A stretch of DNA of 64,000 bases from Hyphomonadaceae bacterium UBA7672 (GTDB lineage Bacteria > Pseudomonadota > Alphaproteobacteria > Caulobacterales > Hyphomonadaceae), in assembly GCA_002483135.1 (NCBI GenBank), contig DLHI01000020.1, positions 1 to 64,000 on the forward strand, in the 5' to 3' direction. The notes beneath the pieces were generated by a model. That model did no database searches. It was not told the origin of the DNA and was given only the letters and a program-made list of their open reading frames with translations. Positions 43,701 through 53,674 of the stretch are shown piece by piece (the stretch's first letter is position 1; every line of letters starts with the position of its first letter). The translations under genes and the position numbers were made by a program.

Positions 43701-44003
43701 ATGAAAGCCAAGGCAAAGACTTCCAAGCCCAGCAGGTTTGCTGCCGCAGTCGCGGAGGCTGAAGCGATGAAGCGCGGCGAAAAGACCGGGGCGCGTGTGA
43801 CGACGTCCGGCATGATCGTGAGGCGACTGCGCGAGCGGCTTGAGTTGTCGCAAGCCGATTTCGCAAGGCGTTTTGGCGTTCCGGTCGGGACGGTGCGTGA
43901 CTGGGAGCAGGATCGCCGTAAGCCCGAGGGCGCGGCCCTGAGCCTTCTGCGCGTGATCGCCTATGCGCCGGACGTGGTTCAGCAGGCGCTTGAGACGACC
44001 TGA
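43701..44003 (+). CDS. HTH (XRE/HigA-like) antitoxin
   Basis: This 100-residue protein has an XRE helix-turn-helix (RRLRERLELSQADFARRFGVPVGTVRDWEQDRRKP) in its C-terminal half and a basic N-terminal tail. It follows its toxin (order toxin then antitoxin), as in higBA. It likely neutralises the toxin and represses the operon at 43348-43376. Confidence 0.9.
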   Translation: MKAKAKTSKPSRFAAAVAEAEAMKRGEKTGARVTTSGMIVRRLRERLELSQADFARRFGVPVGTVRDWEQDRRKPEGAALSLLRVIAYAPDVVQQALETT

Positions 44004-44010
44004 GGCGCGC

Positions 44011-44256
44011 TTACTCGCCAGCGTTCTCGAAATACGGCTCGACCTTGCCTTTGAGCAGCATCGTCATCGGGTTGCCCTTGCGGTCGAGGGCGGCGCCGGC
44101 GACGACACGGACCCAGCCTTCGCTGACGCAGTATTCCCAGACATTGGTTTTTTCCGCGCCGTTGAAGCGGATGCCGATGCCACGCTCAAGTAGCTCCTTG
44201 TCGTAATAGGGGCTCTTGGAGTCCTGGCTGAGGCGGTCGGGGGGCGTGTCGGTCAT
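44011..44256 (-). CDS. DUF3297 family protein
   Basis: This 81-residue protein matches the DUF3297 pattern: DTPPDRLSQDSKSPYYDKEL, ERGIGIRFNGAEKTNVWEYC and GNPMTMLLKGKVEPYF. The family has no known function and is common in proteobacteria. ATG 44256 gives the standard N-terminus; ATG 44262 is two codons upstream. cysQ lies upstream on the same strand with a 68-base gap. Confidence 0.88.
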   Translation of the reverse strand: MTDTPPDRLSQDSKSPYYDKELLERGIGIRFNGAEKTNVWEYCVSEGWVRVVAGAALDRKGNPMTMLLKGKVEPYFENAGE

Positions 44257-44324
44257 TGGCATGCCGTTCTTGAATATGGGCTCGTCTGCTGTGAGCGCGG
44301 TGTGCCCCAGCTTGGGCGGAACGT

Positions 44325-45143
44325 CTATACCGGCTCGCGGCCCCAGGCGATGAAGGGGCCGTTGCGAAAGCCCTCGGCGCCCTTGCCGTAGACGAGGGGC
44401 GAACCGTCGGGCCGGATCACGGAACCGCCCGCGCCTTCCAGCACGGCGTGGCCGGCGGCGGTGTCCCATTCCATCGTTGGGCCCCAGCGCGGATAGACGT
44501 CCGCCTTGCCAGCGGCGACCCAGCAGAATTTCAGCGATGAGCCGATGGCGGTCTGGCCGGCGATGTTCCGTTCAGCGAGGAAGGCCTTGGTGCGGTCATC
44601 AAGGTGCGAGGCAGATGTGATGGCGGTGAGGCCATCGGAGGGATAGGCGCGCGTCACCAGCTTGCGGCCTGGGGCCATCGTATCGCCCGGGGCGAATCCT
44701 TCGAGCAGTTCGGCCGTGGCGCCGCCGATATACATCTCGCGGCGGGCGGGCGCGAAGACAGCGCCAGCGACCGGCCGGCCGCCGCAGATCAGCGCGATGT
44801 TAACCGTGAAGTCGCCCTTGCGCTGAATGAACTCCTTCGTGCCATCGACGGGATCAACGAGGATGAAAGTGTCCCATATCCGGTCGCCAACACCCTCGCG
44901 CGAGGCTTTCTCCTCGGCCAGCACGGGAACGCCTGGAAGGTCCAGGGCCAGCCGCGCGAGGATCACTTCCTCGGCGCGTTCGTCGGCGTCGGATACGGGG
45001 CTGTAGTCGGCCTTGGTCCGGGTCTCGAATTCGCTCTGGTAAACCTCCATGACCGGCATCCCGGCGTCGGAGGCGATCTGCCCGAACAGGCGGGCCAGCC
45101 TGTCGCGCTCGGAATCGCTGGGCGTGGGGAGGGCGAAGTTCAT
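44325..45143 (-). CDS. cysQ: 3'(2'),5'-bisphosphate nucleotidase CysQ
   Basis: This 272-residue inositol-monophosphatase-fold phosphatase hydrolyses PAP to AMP, linked to sulfate assimilation. Metal-binding motifs are present: LAEEKAS (with the conserved Glu), VDPVDGTKEFI and EWDTAAGHAVLEGAGG. The SPVSDADERAE start region is typical. The call as CysQ rather than another IMPase is by sequence pattern. Confidence 0.9.
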   Translation of the reverse strand: MNFALPTPSDSERDRLARLFGQIASDAGMPVMEVYQSEFETRTKADYSPVSDADERAEEVILARLALDLPGVPVLAEEKASREGVGDRIWDTFILVDPVDGTKEFIQRKGDFTVNIALICGGRPVAGAVFAPARREMYIGGATAELLEGFAPGDTMAPGRKLVTRAYPSDGLTAITSASHLDDRTKAFLAERNIAGQTAIGSSLKFCWVAAGKADVYPRWGPTMEWDTAAGHAVLEGAGGSVIRPDGSPLVYGKGAEGFRNGPFIAWGREPV

Positions 45144-45276
45144 GACAGCTTTACCGTAAAACCGCTGGAGGCATCGCGGTCCCGGCTTGGCATGTCAACT
45201 GTCGTATGCCCGGAAGGCTGCGCCCGGGGCTGGGCAGCACATGCCTTGCATGTCATGCCCTGCAACGAGGAATGCG

Positions 45277-46281
45277 ATGACCCTGAAACGTATCCTGATC
45301 TGTGGCGGAGCCGGCTATATCGGCTCGCATGCGGCCAAGGCCCTGCGGCAGGCGGGCCGCGAACCCATCGTGTTCGACGACCTCACATCTGGCCATGAGC
45401 ATGCCGTGCGCTGGGGCCCGCTGGTGAAGGGCGATGTGCGCAACGCCGACGCCGTGCGCGCCGCGATCCGCCAATACAAGCCGGACGCCGTGATGCAGTT
45501 CGCCGCCCGCATCGAGGTGGGTGAGGGCGAGAAGAATCCGGCGCATTTCTACGACAACAACGTCGCCGGCACGCTGAACCTTGTCCGCACCATGCTTGAG
45601 GAGGGCGTCAAGAATCTGGTCTTCTCGTCGACGTGTGCGATCTATGGCGACCCGGAGCGTCTGCCGCTGACCGAGGACCTGGCCAAGCGTCCGGTCTCGA
45701 CCTATGGCCGCTCCAAGCTGATGACCGAGCAGATGCTGGAAGACATTAGCCGCGCGCATGGGCTCAACTTCGCGGCGTTGCGTTACTTCAACGCCGCCGG
45801 CGCCGATCCCGATGGCGAGACTGGCGAAGAACATGATCCCGAGACGCACCTGATCCCCAATGCGCTGAAGGCGGCAGTGGGGCTGGGCGGGCCGATGAAG
45901 CTGTTCGGCACGGATTATCCGACGCCGGATGGCACCTGCATCCGCGACTTCGTGCACGTGACCGATCTGGCCGAGGCGCATGTGCTCGCCGCCGACAAGA
46001 TTGCTTCGGGTAGCGGCAGCCTTCAGCTGAACCTCGGCGCGGGCAATGCGTGTACGGTTCTGGAAGTGCTGAAGGCGGTCGAGCGTGCGACGGGGCGCAA
46101 GGTCCCGGTCGAAATCGCGCCGCGCCGGCCGGGCGACGCCATCGCACTTTATGCCGACACCACGAAAGTTCGCGCCGAGCTGGGCTGGACGCCGCGTTTT
46201 TCGGACATCGACACGGTTGTTTCGACGGCCTGGGCTTTCCATCGCCGGGTCTGGGGTCTGGCGGAAAAAGCCGCAGAGTAG
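45277..46281 (+). CDS. galE: UDP-glucose 4-epimerase
   Basis: This 334-residue NAD-dependent extended SDR interconverts UDP-glucose and UDP-galactose. It has ICGGAGYIGSHAAKAL, the serine/threonine in FSSTCAIYG, YxxxK as YGRSK, RYFNAAGADPDGETGE and the terminal RRPGDAIALYAD. ATG 45277 gives the standard N-terminus. It could feed envelope glycan synthesis. A closely related enzyme with other sugar specificity is possible. Confidence 0.92.
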   Translation: MTLKRILICGGAGYIGSHAAKALRQAGREPIVFDDLTSGHEHAVRWGPLVKGDVRNADAVRAAIRQYKPDAVMQFAARIEVGEGEKNPAHFYDNNVAGTLNLVRTMLEEGVKNLVFSSTCAIYGDPERLPLTEDLAKRPVSTYGRSKLMTEQMLEDISRAHGLNFAALRYFNAAGADPDGETGEEHDPETHLIPNALKAAVGLGGPMKLFGTDYPTPDGTCIRDFVHVTDLAEAHVLAADKIASGSGSLQLNLGAGNACTVLEVLKAVERATGRKVPVEIAPRRPGDAIALYADTTKVRAELGWTPRFSDIDTVVSTAWAFHRRVWGLAEKAAE

Positions 46282-46374
46282 GGCTGCCGCGCACCGGGAA
46301 CAGCGCAACGCAGTGGCGTCCCGGCCAGGCGCGTGACAAGGTGGTCTCCGGTACGGCACGGGGGACTTTCATCG

Positions 46375-47163
46375 ATGCGCACTTTCCTGCTCATGGCGGC
46401 GACGACGCTTGTGGTTGCCTGCAGTCCGCAGACTGCGAATTCCGGTAACGATGTCGGTGCGCCGCCAGCTCCTGGGCTGGCTCAGGGTGAAGCCGGCGCA
46501 GTCGCCGAACCCGGCAGCGCCGCTGCGACCCCGGCGGACGCACCCGCTTCTGCGCCACTGGCTGTCGGCGCGCCAGCGGTCACGCTCACGACCGAAGAGC
46601 ACAAGATGATCTATGCGCTTGGCGCACTCGCTGGGCGGCAGATCCGCATTTTCGACCTGTCGCCTGAAGAGCTCTCAATTTATGAGGCCGGCGTGAGGGC
46701 GAGTGTCCAAAGCACGCAGCCGGTTGTGGACGTGGACTCGTACGCAGTTCAGCTCCAGCAGCTTGCCCTCGACAGGCGCAGCGCCGCAGCCGCGAGTTTT
46801 CTCAATCGCGCCGCGCAGGAAGAGGGCGCCGTGAAGACGACGTCCGGATTTGTCTACAAATCGCTGCTGGAGGGAACGGGCGCATCGCCGCAACGGACCG
46901 ATACCGTGTTGGTGAACTACCGGGCCAAACTGATGGACGGCCGGGAGGTCGATAGCTCGCCACCGGGACAAGCGGCGTCGGTGCGGCCGGCTGATGTCAT
47001 CCGGTGCTGGGCCGAAGCGATGCAGATGATGAAGCCGGGCGGCAAGGCCAGGCTGGTGTGCCCGCCCGAGCTTGCCTATGGAGATGAAGGCGCGCCGGCT
47101 GGCGGCGTGCCGCGCGGCGCTACATTGATCTTCGAGATCGAACTCGTCGAAGTCAAAAAGTGA
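46375..47163 (+). CDS. FKBP-type peptidyl-prolyl isomerase lipoprotein
   Basis: This 262-residue exported protein has a lipoprotein signal (lipobox LVVAC, Cys16), an Ala/Pro-rich region, an FKBP-N-like helical segment (about 75-150) and an FKBP domain (about 165-260). The latter includes VLVNYRAKLMDGREVDSS and CPPELAYGDEG. Phe of the usual FDSS is Val here. It is probably a periplasmic folding factor. It follows galE by 93 bases in the same direction. Confidence 0.88.
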   Translation: MRTFLLMAATTLVVACSPQTANSGNDVGAPPAPGLAQGEAGAVAEPGSAAATPADAPASAPLAVGAPAVTLTTEEHKMIYALGALAGRQIRIFDLSPEELSIYEAGVRASVQSTQPVVDVDSYAVQLQQLALDRRSAAAASFLNRAAQEEGAVKTTSGFVYKSLLEGTGASPQRTDTVLVNYRAKLMDGREVDSSPPGQAASVRPADVIRCWAEAMQMMKPGGKARLVCPPELAYGDEGAPAGGVPRGATLIFEIELVEVKK

Positions 47164-47250
47164 TAGTGGGCGCGGCGCCAGGCGGTTTACCCCAATCCTA
47201 AAGGGCACGTTCACCGGGCGCTCATCTATTTCCGGGCATGTTCGGAAACC

Positions 47251-47898
47251 ATGCCAGCCGGAATGCAGGACAAGTGGGCGCGTGTGGCGGTGGCGGCGAT
47301 TGCCAGCCTCGCGGCGAGCGCCTGCGCCAGCTCCCGACCCGCGCCGATCCTCTATGCTGGCGCTTCCGTCAGCGTTCCCGTGGGCGGGCCTGCGCCACGG
47401 TCGACGCCGCGTCCGCCGATCGCTGTGCCGTTTGATCCCGAAAGCATGCCTTATGATCCGGCCTATCCGCCGGTGATCCTTGAGGGTGTTCCCGAATCCG
47501 AATGCGTGCCGTTCGCGCGCGTCCAGTCGGGCGTGCAAATCTGGGGAGACGCGGTGACGTGGTGGGGGCAGGCGGAGGGGCGCTATGTTCGCTCGGCGCA
47601 TCCGGCCGAGGGCTCGGTCTTCGTGATGCGCGGCTACAATGACGAGCGGCGCGGACATGTCGCCGTCGTGTCGGCCATCCTGTCGGACCGATTGATCCGT
47701 GTGGATCACGCCAACTGGTTGAGCCAGGGCGAGACCAGCCTGAATGTTCCGGTGATCGACGTGTCGGAAAACAACGACTGGTCGCAGGTTCGCGTGTGGC
47801 ACATCCCAGGCAATCACTGGGGCGGGCGTGTGTACAGCACGCAGGGATTCATCCATCCCTACCGTCTCGATGGCGGGGCTGGACTGATCAGCGACTGA
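47251..47898 (+). CDS. CHAP-domain lipoprotein
   Basis: This 215-residue protein has a signal with lipobox-like LAASAC (Cys25), a Pro-rich linker and a CHAP peptidase/amidase domain (about 80-190). The catalytic pattern is present: Cys85 in ESECVPFAR, His136 in RRGHVAVV and an Asn155 near HANW. CHAP domains cleave peptidoglycan peptide bonds. It probably acts on the cell wall. ATG 47263 is an alternative start. Confidence 0.85.
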   Translation: MPAGMQDKWARVAVAAIASLAASACASSRPAPILYAGASVSVPVGGPAPRSTPRPPIAVPFDPESMPYDPAYPPVILEGVPESECVPFARVQSGVQIWGDAVTWWGQAEGRYVRSAHPAEGSVFVMRGYNDERRGHVAVVSAILSDRLIRVDHANWLSQGETSLNVPVIDVSENNDWSQVRVWHIPGNHWGGRVYSTQGFIHPYRLDGGAGLISD

Positions 47899-47901
47899 CG
47901 A

Positions 47902-48477
47902 TCATCGCGTGAATGTGCGCCAGAGGTCGGCGCGGCGTGCGCGCCATTCGTCGGCTGTCTGTCCCCAGAGATCGACGGGATCGTTCTGATAGGGTGGAGG
48001 CATCTTGCCTGGACCGCGATTGACCGAGCCAAGCCGCATCGCAAGCTTCTGCGAGTTGATGTTCTCCGGGTGGATGGAATGGATGATGTCGGTCCAGCCC
48101 AGCACATCGACAGCAAAGTCCATCGAGGCAAGCGCGCCTTCGAGCGCATAGCCCTTGCCCCACACGTCGCGAATGACGCCCCAGCCGACTTCGGAGCCGG
48201 GCCAGTCATGCGGCTGCCACGGCCCGAGGCGGCCGACCCAGCGGCCGGTCGATTTCTCGAAGACGGAGAACATGGCAAAGCCCGCCGCATGCCATGAGCC
48301 GATCATCGTGCAGATGCCGCGCCAGACCTGCGAGGGGGCCTGCACCTTGCCGATGTAGCGCGCGGATTCCTCGTCCGCCATGTAGGCGCACCAGGGCTCG
48401 AATTCCTGCAGTGTGGGCACTTTGAGGGTCAGGCGCGGAGTTTCGATGACAGTGTCGAGGCGTGAGTGTGCGGTCAT
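47902..48477 (-). CDS. GNAT family N-acetyltransferase
   Basis: This 191-residue RimJ/RimL-like acetyltransferase starts IETPRLTLKVPTLQEFEPW and has SEVGWGVIRDVWGKGYALEGA (acetyl-CoA loop) and IIHSIHPENINSQKLAMRLG near the C-terminus. Substrate unknown. It is convergent with the CHAP gene. Confidence 0.9.
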   Translation of the reverse strand: MTAHSRLDTVIETPRLTLKVPTLQEFEPWCAYMADEESARYIGKVQAPSQVWRGICTMIGSWHAAGFAMFSVFEKSTGRWVGRLGPWQPHDWPGSEVGWGVIRDVWGKGYALEGALASMDFAVDVLGWTDIIHSIHPENINSQKLAMRLGSVNRGPGKMPPPYQNDPVDLWGQTADEWRARRADLWRTFTR

Positions 48478-48567
48478 CGGCTTTCTCGCGTGGCGGCGTG
48501 TCGAACGAAATACGACACTCAGTGTATGGGACTGAGCGTCGTGCGGAAAGCACCCGATGGATAGACG

Positions 48568-49230
48568 CTATTGCGCGGGGACGGCCGGCGCCGGTTTGGG
48601 CGTTTCCTTCTGGAAGTTGAGCGTCACATTCCAGCCCGGCATCTGGCCGCCGAAGCCGCCATCCGACCATTCCTTGCCGAGGCTGATTGGATAGACGTAG
48701 GAGCTGGATGCCTTCTCGCGCTCAATGTCGGCGGCGGTCTCGTAGATCAGCGACATGTCGGTTTCGTCCCCGTCATTGCCGCCATCGCGCGAAGTCCATC
48801 CCGCAGGCAGGCATTTGTCGAGTTCGGCCTTCGCCCGGTTGAACGCCTCGATGGCCTTCACTTCGTTCTCTTCGCGATCGAGCATGCCGGAGGAAAAGAG
48901 TTGGCAGTTGACCACATGCATCTGACCGGCGTCGTCGCTGAAGCCGCTCATCCTGCCCATCTTGCAGGTGGCGCCGGCGGGGGCGACATCGGTGGTGAAA
49001 CTGTTGTCGACCTTCATGTCGCCAAGCATGACGTTGCCGGTGCGCAGCGAGGCGAAAGGCTCGGTCTCGTTCATTGCGGCGGCGAGGGTGGCGATGTCCT
49101 TGCAGCCGTCACGCGCGGCCGGGGCGGCGGCGACGGGTTGTTCTACGTCGGACGCGGCGGCGGGAGTGGGAGGCTCCCCGCCACATGCAGCCAATGCCAG
49201 AATGCCCGCGGCTGCGATTGTCACGCGCAT
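48568..49230 (-). CDS. Lipoprotein of unknown function
   Basis: This 220-residue lipoprotein (lipobox LALAAC) has a Pro/Ala-rich leader. The mature part contains four Cys (DGCKDIA, ATCKMGR, VNCQLF, DKCLPAG), probably in two disulfides. No known domain is recognised. ATG 49230 is chosen because it starts the signal peptide (MRVTIAAAGILALAAC). It stands alone between a GNAT gene and a reductase gene, both on the same strand. Confidence 0.75.
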   Translation of the reverse strand: MRVTIAAAGILALAACGGEPPTPAAASDVEQPVAAAPAARDGCKDIATLAAAMNETEPFASLRTGNVMLGDMKVDNSFTTDVAPAGATCKMGRMSGFSDDAGQMHVVNCQLFSSGMLDREENEVKAIEAFNRAKAELDKCLPAGWTSRDGGNDGDETDMSLIYETAADIEREKASSSYVYPISLGKEWSDGGFGGQMPGWNVTLNFQKETPKPAPAVPAQ

Positions 49231-49307
49231 GTGCGCCTCTCCCCGATCTGTTGCTGATCCGTGAATGAGGACGCGATTCATCCGGCGTGACAACCCTCCG
49301 AAGGCAA

Positions 49308-50216
49308 TCAGGATGGACGCGACAATACTCCGGCCACGGACCGTCCGAGACCTTCGTCCCAACTGGTCCAGGCGAGTCCAAGCAGCGCCGTTGCACGCGC
49401 GCCAGAAAGGCGGGCGTTGAGCGGACGCCGGGCCGGCGCGTTGAAAGTGGAGGTGGGGACAGGATCGACCGGCGCGAAGGGGCCGCCCTGACGGCGGGAC
49501 TCTTCCATGATATCGCGCGCCATGGAGGCGCGGTCGGTCATCCAAGGCGCAGCCAGATGCATCAGGCGTGGCAAATCTCGCGCGCCGCCATGCATACGTA
49601 GCGAAAGATCGACGAGCGCGCGTGCGATGTCCGGCGCGTAGGTGGGCGGGCCGACCTGGTCGGAGACGACTTTGAGGCGTGGCTGCATGCGCGCGAAGCC
49701 GATCATCTTCGAGACGAAGTTGTCGGCGTATTCGGAATAGACCCAGCAGACGCGCGCGGTGATCGCGAAGGCGTTGGCTGCGGCGACGGCCCGTTCGCCT
49801 GCGAGCTTGGAGCGGCCGTAGACGGAGAGCGGATTCGGCGCGTCGTCTTCGGTATGGGCCTGATCGCCATCGCCGCCGAACACCAGGTCGGTGGACATGT
49901 GGATGAAGGGGATGCCGAGCGTGTTGCAGATGCGCGCTAGCGCGAATGGGCCATCCGCGTTGACGCGCATGGCTTCGTCGGGTTCGCTTTCCGCGCGGTC
50001 CACGAGGTTATAGGCGCCGGCGTTGATAATCGCGTCAGGCTTTGCGGCGTCGATGAAGCGGGCGAGGCTGGCGGGGTCGCGCAGGTCGGCCTGAGCGCGG
50101 TCTGCCTGTGCCAGGTGGATGGCGGGATTGCTGGCGCATGCGGCGGCGATGGCCTGTGCGGTCTGGCCGTTGCGTCCGATGGTGGCGAGGCGGAGGACCA
50201 TGCGGTCGTTTCGCAT
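49308..50216 (-). CDS. RmlD-like sugar nucleotide reductase
   Basis: This 302-residue extended SDR resembles dTDP-4-dehydrorhamnose reductase (RmlD/RfbD). It has an NAD(P)-binding start (TIGRNGQTAQAIAAA), DAIINAGAYNLVDRAES, HMSTDLVFGGDG, YxxxK as YGRSK, and a C-terminal RRPLNARLS segment as in RmlD. No other rhamnose genes are seen, so sugar specificity is uncertain. Start codons 50216 and 50201 are both possible. Confidence 0.82.
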   Translation of the reverse strand: MRNDRMVLRLATIGRNGQTAQAIAAACASNPAIHLAQADRAQADLRDPASLARFIDAAKPDAIINAGAYNLVDRAESEPDEAMRVNADGPFALARICNTLGIPFIHMSTDLVFGGDGDQAHTEDDAPNPLSVYGRSKLAGERAVAAANAFAITARVCWVYSEYADNFVSKMIGFARMQPRLKVVSDQVGPPTYAPDIARALVDLSLRMHGGARDLPRLMHLAAPWMTDRASMARDIMEESRRQGGPFAPVDPVPTSTFNAPARRPLNARLSGARATALLGLAWTSWDEGLGRSVAGVLSRPS

Positions 50217-50303
50217 GGGTTGTGGATGCGGCCAAGTGTTCGGGACAATCGACAGGGTCACAAAACCTGCCTACATGACGCCCGCACTTGTTAGGGAAAC
50301 GGG

Positions 50304-51221
50304 ATGAAACACGCCTCTGTCATTATCGCCGCGCTTGCTCTGGCAGCCGGTGGTTGCGGATTGCAGATCGGTCCCACGTCTGAAGGACCCACGACCATGA
50401 CCAACGCCGCCGACGTCAAAGCCTGGAAGGAACTCGTTCCCTGGAAGTCCGAAGCGCCCATCGTCAAGAAGACGGGCACCGGCCTCGAATACATCGTTCT
50501 GAGCAGCGGTCCGGTCGATGGCGAAACGCCCGTCCTGCGCTCGGAAGTGACGGTGCACTATGAGGGACACCTCAACGCGGACAATTCCAAGTTCGATTCC
50601 TCATTTGATCGCGGCGAGCCGACCAGCTTTCCGGTTGCTGGCGTTGTGCCGGGCTTCTCCGAGGCGCTGCAGCTGATGAAGCCGGGTGACAACTGGCTGG
50701 TGTTCATTCCATCGGCGCTGGGATACGGCCCACGCGGATCGCGCGGCGCGATTCCGCCGAACGCTGATCTCGTTTTCGAGATCGAGATGAAGTCGTTCGC
50801 GACGCCGCCTCCGCCGCCGGAAATCAATCGCGATGCGTGGGCGAAACACACGCCGTGGAATTCGGCGGCGCCCGAGGTGAAGAAGACCGCGAGCGGGCTT
50901 GAGTATGTCGTGCTCGCCAATGGGCCGGCGGATGGCGCGATGGTGCGCGAAGATCAGGAGGCCGAGGTCTATTACGAAGGCCGGCTGGCGGCTGGCGGCG
51001 AGGCGTTCGACAGCGCGTTCGAGCGCGGCGGCACGGAAGTGTTCCCGGTTGCGGCCGTGGTGCCGGGCTTCTCCGAAGCGCTGCAGCTGATGCGCCCGGG
51101 CGATCGTTTCCTGGTGCACATCCCGTCGGCGCTGGGATATGGCGCACGCGGCACGCCGGGCGGCCCGATCCCGCCGAATGCGGACCTGATGTTCGAGATT
51201 CTAATGGTGGCGACGTACTAG
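50304..51221 (+). CDS. FKBP-type isomerase with two tandem FKBP domains
   Basis: This 305-residue exported lipoprotein (lipobox-like LAAGGC, Cys18) has two complete FKBP domains. Domain 1 (about 60-165) has VTVHYEGHLNADNSKFDSSF and FIPSALGYGPRGSRGAIPP. Domain 2 (about 190-305) has AEVYYEGRLAAGGEAFDSAF and HIPSALGYGARGTPGGPIPP. They are closely similar, so the gene likely arose by internal duplication. PGFSEALQLM in both places Phe where the floor Trp is common. Likely a periplasmic folding catalyst. Confidence 0.9.
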   Translation: MKHASVIIAALALAAGGCGLQIGPTSEGPTTMTNAADVKAWKELVPWKSEAPIVKKTGTGLEYIVLSSGPVDGETPVLRSEVTVHYEGHLNADNSKFDSSFDRGEPTSFPVAGVVPGFSEALQLMKPGDNWLVFIPSALGYGPRGSRGAIPPNADLVFEIEMKSFATPPPPPEINRDAWAKHTPWNSAAPEVKKTASGLEYVVLANGPADGAMVREDQEAEVYYEGRLAAGGEAFDSAFERGGTEVFPVAAVVPGFSEALQLMRPGDRFLVHIPSALGYGARGTPGGPIPPNADLMFEILMVATY

Positions 51222-51225
51222 GCCG

Positions 51226-52155
51226 TCAGCAGGGGTCCTTTTCCGAGCGCTCGGGTCCTACGCGAAAGACATTGTCTTTTTCGTCGATGGCGCACGGGTA
51301 GAAGGCCAGCATGAGCGAGCGGTCGAGCTGATCGCGGTCGCGATCGGGGCCGCCTGCGACGGCGTGATTCCAATAGGCGATCTGGCCGGCAGGCGTGCTG
51401 GTGAACCGGAGTTCGAAGCCGTCTCCTGCGCGGCGCACCTCGATGCCGGGCAGGCCGGGTACGAGGTCGGTGCGTGCGATGCCGGTGTCATCGAACGCGG
51501 CGAAGCGGTGGATCGGCCCCAGGATTGCGGTCGTGGTCGAGAAGCCGACCGCGATCTGGACCTCGCCGCCCGGCGCGGCGACGGATGGCGGAACTGCGCC
51601 GAGGAACTGCACGCGCACGACGCCGGAGTCGTTCCAGCGATGATCCTGCAGACGCTCATAGCGCGGCGATCCTGCCTCGCCTTCTTCGCCGTAGATGCCG
51701 TCATCGACCATCATCATGAGCAGGAAGGGATGAGAGTCGTTCGGCTTGAACGGGCCGGTCAGGTAGTCGAGGCGGCCGTCGTTGTCGTCGTCGCGATAAC
51801 AGGCGGTCTCGACTTCGCGCAGCCATGCTTTTTGTTCCAGGCACCAGCCGGGTTTTCCCTGCACGAAGGCCGGACGCATCAGGTCGCCCGCTTCGCCGTA
51901 CTGCTCAGACGTGGCGCCGTAGGACAGGCCGGACATCCGGTGGGTTCGCTTGACGCGTTCGGGCGTATCGATGAGGCGCGCGGCGCCGATGAGCGCGACC
52001 GGCCATTCAGCTGCGATCTGGTTGGCGTTGACCGGGAGCCATCCTTCGGGCGTCGTCGCGCTGTCGGCGACGGAGACCGCCAGCGTCGCCCTTGGTTGGG
52101 ACGCGGCGGACATGATCGTGAATGTGAGCCACGGCGGTACGTGGCCCTCCGCCAC
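51226..52155 (-). CDS. Probable lipoprotein of unknown function, 5' end uncertain
   Basis: This protein has at least 309 residues from GTG 52155. No known domain is recognised; Cys residues and acidic loops (RDDDNDGRLDY) suggest an extracellular fold. In frame just upstream lies a clear lipoprotein signal (RWLLALPAALTLAGC), but no ATG/GTG/TTG precedes it before a stop. Only an ATT at 52248 or a frameshift near the G/C run at 52255-52260 could open it. The true start is likely in that region. Confidence 0.65.
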   Translation of the reverse strand: MAEGHVPPWLTFTIMSAASQPRATLAVSVADSATTPEGWLPVNANQIAAEWPVALIGAARLIDTPERVKRTHRMSGLSYGATSEQYGEAGDLMRPAFVQGKPGWCLEQKAWLREVETACYRDDDNDGRLDYLTGPFKPNDSHPFLLMMMVDDGIYGEEGEAGSPRYERLQDHRWNDSGVVRVQFLGAVPPSVAAPGGEVQIAVGFSTTTAILGPIHRFAAFDDTGIARTDLVPGLPGIEVRRAGDGFELRFTSTPAGQIAYWNHAVAGGPDRDRDQLDRSLMLAFYPCAIDEKDNVFRVGPERSEKDPC

Positions 52156-52295
52156 CCATTCCTGCCACGGCGGGCGGGGATAGAACGTGCAGCCCGCGAG
52201 CGTGAGAGCGGCGGGCAGCGCCAGGAGCCAGCGATGAAGTCTGGAAATGCGCCGCCCCCCCTATCCGTGTTGCGCAGACGACAGCCTTGCATAGC

Positions 52296-52322
52296 AAAAC
52301 GCCTCCCCGGAAGGGGAGGCGT
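52296..52322 (-). terminator. Terminator after mdh
   Basis: A perfect 10-bp stem ACGCCTCCCC/GGGGAGGCGT (52299-52322) with a 4-base loop is followed on the minus strand by TTT. It lies 29 bases after the mdh stop codon. Confidence 0.8.
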
Positions 52323-52350
52323 CTGCATTTCTTGCGCAGTCGGGCTGCGA

Positions 52351-53319
<969 letters not shown>

Positions 53320-53674
53320 GGGGAGTTCTCCTGAAGGTTGCGCGGCAGGCGCGGGTTGAGATGCCGGCCCGAGAACGGGATCTGCGGCGGGGCGAGAGAC
53401 CTGGGGTTGGGACGCGGGCGGAGCGGTCGGGGCAGCGTGGGCGGGCGTCGTCGCCACGTCCTTTGCCTTCTTGCCCTTGAACCAGCCGAACATGCCTGCC
53501 CCGGAATTGATCGCCGGGACGGTTAGCGCAATGGGGGCGGGGGGGCAATGCGGCGTGGAGCCGATATCTGACGCAGTTCCGGGCGAGTGGCGGGTTCGAC
53601 ATGCCGCGTCCGTTTTCCGTCGGCGTGGCGTGTCCCGAGGGTCGAATGTGCGCCTGCCAACACGGAGCTTCCAG

